NCBI GenBank assembly: GCA_903931645.1 | Contig: CAIZDF010000628.1 | Coordinates: forward strand, 1 to 5,052 | Reading direction: 5' to 3' | From: an uncultured Tolumonas sp. | Lineage (GTDB): Bacteria > Pseudomonadota > Gammaproteobacteria > Enterobacterales > Aeromonadaceae | Length of the DNA: 5,052 nucleotides | Shown here: positions 1 through 5,052 of the stretch, piece after piece | Position numbering within the stretch: position 1 is the first letter of the stretch | Layout of the letters: each line of letters begins with the position of its first letter | Position numbers and translations under genes: made by a program | The notes under the pieces: generated by a model | Told to the model about the DNA's origin: nothing | The model's input: only the letters and a program-made list of their open reading frames with translations | Databases searched by the model: none

Positions 1-42
1 CCCTAGTTCGACTAATGAAGTTAGATCTGTTTTTTGCGTCAT
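1..42 (-). CDS. 5' end of an unidentified gene, cut by the window edge
   Basis: Only the first 14 codons are visible, reading MTQKTDLTSLVELG. They start at an ATG preceded by an AGAGG ribosome binding site (48-52) with a 5-base spacer, which supports this as a genuine start. The gap to the preceding propeller gene is 45 bases with no convincing terminator hairpin, so it is probably the next gene of the same operon. Fourteen residues are too few to name a family; the polar N-terminus does not look like a signal peptide, so the product is probably cytoplasmic. By position it could be an enzyme or regulator for the imported compound, but that is inference only. Confidence 0.6.
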   Translation of the reverse strand, partial: MTQKTDLTSLVELG

Positions 43-47
43 AACAA

Positions 48-52
48 CCTCT
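48..52 (-). promoter_or_regulatory. Ribosome binding site of the truncated downstream gene
   Basis: The minus strand reads AGAGG five bases before an ATG. This is the main support for calling a gene start at the left edge of the window. Confidence 0.6.
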
Positions 53-87
53 TTAAATCAAAAATCGCTCGTAGCTGCTCATGCTAT

Positions 88-1332
88 CTAGCCAAGATAT
101 TCAATAATCGATAATCCACTGTTGTAATCGGTGCTGTAAATGATGCCGTTTATGTCGACAAATACATCAGCAGATTGAATGACGCATGGTCGATCTGGCC
201 GCGGATCGATCATTCTCATTGGTGCTGCAGGCACCAGAGCACCAACTTCAACGGGTTGATATTGATTAGAGATGTCATATGCACGAACGCCCGCATTCTG
301 GTAAGTCGCGAAAATTAACGTATCACTGACAAAACTACCGGGCCGATTTTCGTGCAAGTTGTGAGGGCCGAAATGAGCTCCTTTCGCGACGTAGTCAATT
401 TCATTCGGTTGTGGAAACGTAGCAATACTGACTGGATTGGCCGGATCGCGAATATCAAACAGCCAAATCAACTTTTCTCCGTCGGCTTGATCATCGAGAA
501 CCGCTTCATCGGCTACCACCAATAAATTACGTTTCGGTAATGGCAGTGCGGTGTGCGTGCCGCCACCAAACGGTGGGCTCCAGTTGCGATGACTGATCAA
601 CTTCGGGTCAGCGCGATCGCTCACATCAAGCAACGTCAAGCCGCCATCGCGCCAGCTCGCATATGCCGTGTCACCATCAATAATCGCATGGTGTAATGCA
701 TAACGTTTGCCATCAGCCCAAGCTGCCGTTTCACCGGCAGACTGATTCATGCCCGGCAACCACCATTTCCCCGCGACCTTTGGTTTTGTGGGATCAGATA
801 AATCAATAGTCAGAAAAATATAATCAGTGAAACCATCTAAGAGAGCCGAAACATAAGCCCAACGGCCACCGACATACCAAATTCGATGAATGCCAATACC
901 ATCGAGCGATAAAAATCCAATTTCGCGAGGTTCAGCTGGCTGCGAGATATCGAAAATTCGTAAACCTGCGCTCCAATGGCGAACAGCATCAGAATGAATC
1001 GATTCTGATATTGAGCGGGTGTAATAGGTTTTTTCATCGGTGGAAACCAGCTCAGCAAACAGATCGCGCGCATTAACGACTAACAGTAAATTGTCGTGCG
1101 TTTGAAGATGCAAGCACCATGTCCCCTCGGGCGCAGGCACATAACCAACGGTTTTAGGGTTTCGCGGATCACGCACATCAATGATGGAAAACCCTTTTGA
1201 TATGAAATGCCCGACATAAGCATAACCACGGTGCACCATAACCTGCATACCATCGGTTCGCCCCCCCTGATCGGATTGGCTTAACAGCCGCATATTGCGG
1301 CTGTAATCTGGCTTAGGAACATGAGTGCTCAT
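88..1332 (-). CDS. Cytoplasmic LVIVD-repeat beta-propeller protein
   Basis: A 414-residue protein of the LVIVD-repeat type (Pfam LVIVD family), function unknown. Six blades end in a hydrophobic strand followed by a D-x-x-(D/x)-x-x-x-P turn: DVRDPRNP at 52-59, DISQPAEP at 128, DLSDPTKP at 177, DVSDRADP at 236, DIRDPANP at 293 and DISNQYQP at 353. A seventh blade lacking the turn closes the protein (LSIIEYLG), so a seven-bladed propeller is likely. Histidines lie near the start of several blades: H75, H149, H214/H215, H260 and H324/H327. There is no signal peptide, lipobox or membrane anchor, so it should be cytoplasmic, whereas many LVIVD proteins are thought to be surface or exported. Its ribosome binding site overlaps the stop codon of the binding-protein gene, implying joint expression with the importer. 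It may be an enzyme, mutarotase or lactonase-like protein, or a ligand sensor; none of these can be chosen from sequence alone. Confidence 0.85.
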   Translation of the reverse strand: MSTHVPKPDYSRNMRLLSQSDQGGRTDGMQVMVHRGYAYVGHFISKGFSIIDVRDPRNPKTVGYVPAPEGTWCLHLQTHDNLLLVVNARDLFAELVSTDEKTYYTRSISESIHSDAVRHWSAGLRIFDISQPAEPREIGFLSLDGIGIHRIWYVGGRWAYVSALLDGFTDYIFLTIDLSDPTKPKVAGKWWLPGMNQSAGETAAWADGKRYALHHAIIDGDTAYASWRDGGLTLLDVSDRADPKLISHRNWSPPFGGGTHTALPLPKRNLLVVADEAVLDDQADGEKLIWLFDIRDPANPVSIATFPQPNEIDYVAKGAHFGPHNLHENRPGSFVSDTLIFATYQNAGVRAYDISNQYQPVEVGALVPAAPMRMIDPRPDRPCVIQSADVFVDINGIIYSTDYNSGLSIIEYLG

Positions 1333-1338
1333 CTCTAA

Positions 1339-1343
1339 TTCCT
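1339..1343 (-). promoter_or_regulatory. Ribosome binding site of the propeller gene, overlapping the upstream stop codon
   Basis: The minus strand reads TAGGAA, then six bases, then ATG. The TAG is the stop codon of the binding-protein gene and its AG is part of the AGGAA site. Ribosomes finishing the upstream gene would sit on this site, which suggests translational coupling and fixes the start at 1332 rather than at the internal methionine 14. Confidence 0.65.
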
Positions 1344-2412
1344 ATTGCTTAGCATGCTGTTTTTCTAACGTGGCAAACCACGGCGCAACAAAATCGGTAG
1401 ACTGCCCCCAACCTGGAATAATCTTCGCTAAACCAGCAACACTCACAGGCCCAGACTGACTATTAACGAGCGATTGAGAAATGGATGCAGCTTTAAATTC
1501 ATAAGTGGCTGGTGTTTTTTCTCCCGCAATCTTGTTGGCAACTAAGCGTAAATTCACTGCACCAATCAGTTTCGGGTCGACAGCCACACTCACTTTCCAT
1601 GGGCTTCCATCTTCTTTCATCAACTGCAGATCTTGATTCGATGTATCGATGCTATAAAGCTTAATTTCAGTACGACCATTCTCTTTTAACGCTTTATAAG
1701 CACCCTGACTGAAGGCATCCCATGTACCCCAAATCGCATCAATTTTTCCTTTCGGATATTTCGCCAGCAATGCACCGACTTTATTGGCTGTGTCACCTTG
1801 CACATCAGAAGAGACTGCACCGACAAACTCTAATTCTTTAATACCGGGGTTACTTTTCAGGATCTGCTGATAGGCTGCTTGGCGACGTTCCATGGGTGGA
1901 AAACCGGCAACCCAGAGCTTGACGATATTCGCCTTGCCATTGAAATCTTTGATTACTTCACCCACAGAAGCCTGCGTTAATGACGCATCATCCTGTTGAG
2001 TTACAGTGACATTTGGAATAGTGCCATTCACCGCGGTATCAAACACCGAAACAGCAATTTTATTATCGACAATCCGTTTGATCAGTTCTGTAGAATACGG
2101 GTCACGGCCTTGTGACAAAATAATGCCATCGTATTTTTCACTGATCGCCTGACTCACAAAATCTTGAAAACGGGCATCATCACCATTACTCAGGAACGTG
2201 TTGACCTGAAAACCCAGTTTTTTGCCTTCTTGCACGGCACCTGCAACAAATTGGGCTGTATTGTCGTCTGAACCCAAATTACGGATCACAGCGATACGCA
2301 CAGGGCCATTATGTTGACTGATTGCCTGTGGAACGGCCGCATCGCTTGCCGCTAATGTTGGCAATGCGGTAAAAAGACTGAGCGCTAAAAAAGAGAAAGA
2401 CAGTAGTTTCAT
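1342..2412 (-). CDS. Periplasmic sugar-type ABC transporter substrate-binding protein
   Basis: A 356-residue type I periplasmic binding protein of the ribose/galactose class (Pfam Peripla_BP_4 type). It captures a small ligand, probably a sugar or sugar derivative, and delivers it to the permease. A Sec signal peptide covers about residues 1-22: K2, a hydrophobic core, then LPTLAA followed by SD. The mature domain opens with VRIAVIRNLGSDDNTAQ (38-54), the usual first strand and helix. By hand alignment to E. coli RbsB, D124 (VSVFDT), R177 (ERRQAAY) and D256 (YSIDTSN) match its ligand-binding D89, R141 and D215. RbsB R90, N190 and Q235 correspond to T125, W231 and about V278, so the pocket is different and more hydrophobic or aromatic (GTWDAF, 229-234). 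The protein is longer than RbsB, with a C-terminal extension of about 45 residues. The exact ligand is unknown; ribose is unlikely. Confidence 0.9.
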   Translation of the reverse strand: MKLLSFSFLALSLFTALPTLAASDAAVPQAISQHNGPVRIAVIRNLGSDDNTAQFVAGAVQEGKKLGFQVNTFLSNGDDARFQDFVSQAISEKYDGIILSQGRDPYSTELIKRIVDNKIAVSVFDTAVNGTIPNVTVTQQDDASLTQASVGEVIKDFNGKANIVKLWVAGFPPMERRQAAYQQILKSNPGIKELEFVGAVSSDVQGDTANKVGALLAKYPKGKIDAIWGTWDAFSQGAYKALKENGRTEIKLYSIDTSNQDLQLMKEDGSPWKVSVAVDPKLIGAVNLRLVANKIAGEKTPATYEFKAASISQSLVNSQSGPVSVAGLAKIIPGWGQSTDFVAPWFATLEKQHAKQ

Positions 2413-2420
2413 GGTTTAAA

Positions 2421-2425
2421 TCCTT
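2421..2425 (-). promoter_or_regulatory. Ribosome binding site of the binding-protein gene
   Basis: The minus strand reads AAGGA with an 8-base spacer to the ATG at 2412. It lies in the 31-base gap after the permease gene. That gap holds no hairpin that could act as a terminator, so the binding protein is expected to be read from the operon transcript. Confidence 0.65.
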
Positions 2426-2443
2426 GTTGTGATTGTTATTTAC

Positions 2444-3439
2444 CTAACGACGTTGGATGTAAGTAATGGCTAACGCGATCGCGAGAACCAATCCTTTAAT
2501 AATGTCCATGGCGTAATAAGGAACGGAGATCATGACGAGACCGTTTTGTAATACACCGAGAATAACGGCGCCCACCAAGGTGCCTAAGGCATTGGGTTTG
2601 CCCGAACCTGCCAGAGAAAAGCCGATCCACGCAGCGGCAACTGCATCCATCAGATAGCTACTACCTGCGTTAACCTGCGCAGAGCCAATACGGGAAGCCA
2701 GCAAAATTCCGCCCAACCCTGCCAAGACTGATGAGATCAGATAGGCTGCAACCCGATAGCGGTTGATCGGAATGCCCGATAACCGCGCCGCTTCGGCGTT
2801 ACTACCGATGGCATAAAGTCTGCGGCCGTGACGAGTGAACGACAGCGCTAACTGAGCAATGACAGTGACGATCAACATAATGATGACAATGACGGGGATC
2901 TGACCTAATACGCTGAATGAGGGTGGAATAACGCCTTCTGCAATATTGCCATCGGGTAACACCATGTTTTCCGTAATAGAACCACCACGGCTCCATGTCA
3001 TTGCTACACCTTGAACAATGAACAAACTGCCTAATGTGGCCAGCATGTCTGGAATTTTTAGCACAGTGATCAGAAAGGCATTAAAGAGCCCAACCAGCAG
3101 GCATAACAGCAGAGTAACCGTGATTGCTGCTACAGGTGATAAGCCATACCAAACAAACATCGACATCACTAAAACATTAGCGAGTGAAGCCGTCGAACCA
3201 ACCGAAAGATCGAACCCACCAACCACTAAGGAAACCGAAACAGCGATGCCAATAACCGTTACGATCGCAATTGAGCGCAATATATTGATGATGTTAGGTA
3301 GGTTAAGGAAGTTATCTGACGCCAGCCAAAATAACGCGACCAAAACAAACACCGTCAGTACCATGCCCCACTTATATAAAAAGTCAGACACAATATTTCG
3401 ATCAAAAAATGATATCCGTTCATCAATTACTTTGCTCAC
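2444..3439 (-). CDS. Sugar ABC transporter permease, RbsC-like
   Basis: A 331-residue inner-membrane permease of the CUT2 class (Pfam BPD_transp_2), expected to form a homodimer as the transport channel. Hydrophobic segments lie at about 24-40, 56-75, 84-99, 103-126, 133-148, 180-201, 230-249, 262-279, 285-304 and 310-328, in line with the roughly ten helices of the family. Family hallmarks are GGFDLSVGS (74-82), a cytoplasmic loop GRRLYAIGSNAEAARLSGIP (205-224) that should contact the ATPase, and GKPNALGTLVGA (280-291). Length is normal and nothing appears broken. Translation starts at GTG, not ATG; the GTG shares bases with the TGA stop of the ATPase gene (GTGA, 3436-3439), and a strong GGAGGT site lies 8 bases upstream. 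The overlap points to coupled synthesis of ATPase and permease. Confidence 0.93.
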   Translation of the reverse strand: MSKVIDERISFFDRNIVSDFLYKWGMVLTVFVLVALFWLASDNFLNLPNIINILRSIAIVTVIGIAVSVSLVVGGFDLSVGSTASLANVLVMSMFVWYGLSPVAAITVTLLLCLLVGLFNAFLITVLKIPDMLATLGSLFIVQGVAMTWSRGGSITENMVLPDGNIAEGVIPPSFSVLGQIPVIVIIMLIVTVIAQLALSFTRHGRRLYAIGSNAEAARLSGIPINRYRVAAYLISSVLAGLGGILLASRIGSAQVNAGSSYLMDAVAAAWIGFSLAGSGKPNALGTLVGAVILGVLQNGLVMISVPYYAMDIIKGLVLAIALAITYIQRR

Positions 3440-4941
3440 GCAGGTGTACCTCCGGTTGAATACAATAAGAGCAACTCTTCCTTAGCGTCATTGCCACTAA
3501 TTTCCGCCACAATTCGGCCATCAAACAAAATACAAATCCGGTGGCATAACCCGACAAGTTCTGAAAAATCACCCGATGCGTAGATAATGCCTTTCCCTTC
3601 GTGAGCCAGATTTTCAATGAGACGGAATAGATCTGCCTTTGTGCGAATATCCACGCCTTTGGTCGGCTCATCTAAAATCACGACATCGGATTGACCTTTC
3701 AGCCATTTCCCAATCGCGACTTTTTGTTGATTACCACCAGATAAATGGTGTAATGATTGTTCGGAATGGGTCGCTTTAACCTTCAAACGTTGCATTAATG
3801 TTTGAGCCCATTCACGGGCGGCTCGAAAATTAAAAATGCCGAATGCCGAGAAATCACGATCATCAACCACTGACAAATTAGTCGTAATTGACTCTTCGAT
3901 AAAAATGCCCTCTTTCCGACGCTCTTCAGGAATTAAAGCGATACCATTACGCACAGAGTCAGCGGGGCTATGGGGATGCCAACGCTGACCATTCAAATAG
4001 GCTGATTGCACACGGCTTGATGCTGCACCAAATAATGCTTTGCATAATTCAGTTTTACCGGCACCTGCTAATCCGGCAAATCCAAGTATTTCACCGCGAT
4101 GTAATGTAAAAGAGATATCATGAAGTAATTGGTCATCGTGCAAGCCCGCTATTTGTAATAAAGGGTCTGCCTTTTCTAAGATTCGGCGAGGCGGATATAT
4201 ATCCTCTATGCGATGCCCTAGCATTTTTTCGACAATCAGCGCATCAGTAAAATCAGCCATTCGGCCAGAATCAATTAACTTTCCATCCCGTAAAATAGTC
4301 ACATGGTCGCAAATATCCCGGATCTCATTTAGACGATGTGAGATAAAAACAATGCCAATACCTCTAGTCTTTAAATGCCGCACAACATCAAATAAACGTT
4401 CGCTTTCATGTTGATCGAGCGGAGCCGTCGGTTCATCTAAAATTAGGAATCGGCATTCATGTGTTAATGCTCTCGCTAATAAAATATGTTGTTTCTCAGC
4501 TAAAGAGCAGCGGTCGACCGACTGTTCAACATTTAATGTGACACCAAGCTGTGACAGTGCATCATGAGCTTGTTGGCGTATTTTGCTCCATGAATGGTAA
4601 AACCCTGCTTCCGCTAATTGATCAAGCATGATGTTTTCCGCCACGCTCAAACCAGGCACCAAGGCAACATCAACTTCTTGTTGAACCAGATGCACACCGT
4701 GCTGGCGAGCCTGCCGAGGGGTTGTCACCGCAATATGCTGGTTATTGATACTGATCTGCCCTTGATAGTGACCGTGCGTACCTGCCAACACCGCCATTAG
4801 CGTTGATTTACCCGCCCCATTTGCCCCTGTTAAAGCGTGGGTTGTGCCGCCTATCAAAGCAAAATTGACATGAGATAATGCTGAAAAACCAGAAAACTGG
4901 ATTGAAATATCATGCATTTTCAGTTGGTTTTGCACACTCAT
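3436..4941 (-). CDS. Duplicated sugar ABC transporter ATPase, RbsA/MglA-like
   Basis: A 501-residue cytoplasmic protein with two fused ABC domains, which powers uptake through the neighbouring permease. Domain 1 has Walker A GANGAGKST (39-47), a Q-loop at Q88, Walker B FLILDEPTAPLD (165-176) and the switch histidine H202; its signature is degenerate, CSLAEKQ (145-151). Domain 2 has a modified Walker A GLAGAGKTEL (290-299), IPEERRKEG (337-345) in place of a normal Q-loop, a full signature LSGGNQQKV (400-408) and Walker B VILDEPTKGVD (421-431). Its switch histidine is replaced in YASGDFSEL (454-462). This asymmetry is normal for RbsA/XylG/MglA proteins, as is the length. The ATG at 4941 is the first possible start after an in-frame stop, but it has only a weak ribosome binding site; methionine 9 is an alternative with no better site. 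It is the first gene of the operon and overlaps the permease by four bases. Confidence 0.95.
   Translation of the reverse strand: MSVQNQLKMHDISIQFSGFSALSHVNFALIGGTTHALTGANGAGKSTLMAVLAGTHGHYQGQISINNQHIAVTTPRQARQHGVHLVQQEVDVALVPGLSVAENIMLDQLAEAGFYHSWSKIRQQAHDALSQLGVTLNVEQSVDRCSLAEKQHILLARALTHECRFLILDEPTAPLDQHESERLFDVVRHLKTRGIGIVFISHRLNEIRDICDHVTILRDGKLIDSGRMADFTDALIVEKMLGHRIEDIYPPRRILEKADPLLQIAGLHDDQLLHDISFTLHRGEILGFAGLAGAGKTELCKALFGAASSRVQSAYLNGQRWHPHSPADSVRNGIALIPEERRKEGIFIEESITTNLSVVDDRDFSAFGIFNFRAAREWAQTLMQRLKVKATHSEQSLHHLSGGNQQKVAIGKWLKGQSDVVILDEPTKGVDIRTKADLFRLIENLAHEGKGIIYASGDFSELVGLCHRICILFDGRIVAEISGNDAKEELLLLYSTGGTPA
3448..3453 (-). promoter_or_regulatory. Strong ribosome binding site that fixes the GTG start of the permease
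   Basis: The minus strand reads GGAGGT inside the 3' end of the ATPase gene, with an 8-base spacer to GTG at 3439. It is the best Shine-Dalgarno match in the window and decides for the GTG start over the next in-frame ATG at codon 26, which would remove the cytoplasmic N-terminus. Confidence 0.75.
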
Positions 4942-4963
4942 ACCATCAATTAACCCGACTAAT

Positions 4964-4978
4964 CATTCATTGCGAATG
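4964..4978. promoter_or_regulatory. Inverted repeat at the expected transcription start, possible repressor site
   Basis: CATTC and GAATG flank five bases (ATTGC on the plus strand). The element spans the predicted start point near 4975, a usual position for a repressor operator. The arms are only 5 bases long, so it could be chance. Confidence 0.22.
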
Positions 4979-4981
4979 TTA

Positions 4982-5010
4982 TTTATAAGCGGTGAGCCCT
5001 CCCTTATGAA
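4982..5010 (-). promoter_or_regulatory. Candidate sigma-70 promoter of the operon
   Basis: On the minus strand, TTCATA (5005-5010) is followed after 17 bases by TATAAA (4982-4987). These match the -35 and -10 consensus at 4 and 5 of 6 positions. Transcription would start near 4975, leaving a leader of about 35 bases before the ATPase ATG. The region is AT-rich and this is the best-spaced pair seen, but no experiment supports it. Confidence 0.5.
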
Positions 5011-5017
5011 AACAACA

Positions 5018-5029
5018 AATATGCATATT
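5018..5029. promoter_or_regulatory. Perfect 12-base palindrome upstream of the promoter, possible operator
   Basis: AATATGCATATT is fully self-complementary and ends 8 bases upstream of the candidate -35 element. A dimeric regulator could bind here, most simply as an activator given the position. AT-rich palindromes also arise by chance, and no regulator gene is visible in the window, so the assignment is tentative. Confidence 0.3.
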
Positions 5030-5052
5030 CATAGTGAAAAATATAATTAAGA

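Noticed and set aside
43..87. A terminator between the propeller gene and the truncated gene
   Set aside because: Only a 4-base TAGC/GCTA pairing is visible, with no GC-rich stem followed directly by a U-run.
837..1073. Minus-strand open frame of 78 codons inside the propeller gene
   Set aside because: It lies in another frame of a gene with clear repeated protein motifs, and no family is recognisable in it.
145..1339. The degenerate blade spacing in the propeller gene as a sign of fusion or decay
   Set aside because: The blade turns recur at intervals of 49 to 76 residues with intact frame and a complete closing blade; insertions between blades are usual in propellers.
3018..3485. Plus-strand open frame of 155 codons opposite the permease
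   Set aside because: It is antisense to a well-conserved permease, has a low-complexity threonine-rich and asparagine-rich translation and no recognisable domain; it is a shadow.
3436..4941. Loss of the switch histidine and Q-loop in the second ATPase domain, and a weak signature in the first, as a defect
   Set aside because: Asymmetric catalytic sites of this kind are a known trait of RbsA/XylG/MglA-type fused ATPases.
4979..5032. A 17-codon minus-strand reading frame (MNMHICCFHKGG...) upstream of the ATPase gene that could be a leader peptide
   Set aside because: It has no ribosome binding site, spans the candidate -35 and -10 elements, so it would not be in the predicted transcript, and shows no attenuator hairpins after it.
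5018..5045. A CRP binding site upstream of the promoter
   Set aside because: Isolated GTGA/TCAC half-sites occur, but no pair has the TGTGA-N6-TCACA arrangement.

Overview
The window holds one compact gene cluster. Every gene lies on the minus strand, so it is read from the right end of the window to the left. In transcription order it encodes a duplicated sugar-type ABC ATPase (4941 to 3436), an RbsC-like inner-membrane permease (3439 to 2444), a periplasmic sugar-type binding protein (2412 to 1342), a cytoplasmic LVIVD-repeat beta-propeller protein (1332 to 88), and the first 14 codons of a fifth gene that runs off the left edge (42 to 1). The tight spacing (a 4-base overlap, then gaps of 31, 9 and 45 bases), with no terminator-like hairpin in any gap, supports a single operon.

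The organism is most likely a gammaproteobacterium of moderate GC content. This is inferred from overall base composition, the Gram-negative transporter layout with a Sec signal peptide on the binding protein, AGGA-type ribosome binding sites and the general character of the proteins. No species marker is present, so the genus is left open.

The ATPase, permease and binding protein form a CUT2-class (ribose/galactose/xylose-type) importer in the same A-C-B order as the rbs operon. The binding pocket positions that can be compared with ribose-binding protein are only partly kept, so the ligand is probably not ribose and cannot be named. The propeller gene is tied to the importer: its ribosome binding site overlaps the stop codon of the binding-protein gene, and its product has no export signal. 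It may therefore act on, or sense, the imported compound inside the cell. Histidines lie near the start of several propeller blades, which suggests a metal or catalytic centre in the channel, but its reaction is unknown.

The 111 bases right of the ATPase gene contain a plausible sigma-70 promoter (-35 at 5005-5010, -10 at 4982-4987), a perfect 12-base palindrome just upstream of it and a 5-base inverted repeat around the expected transcription start. There are no RNA genes, insertion sequences, CRISPR arrays or signs of gene decay. The most novel element is the intracellular LVIVD propeller coupled to a sugar importer.
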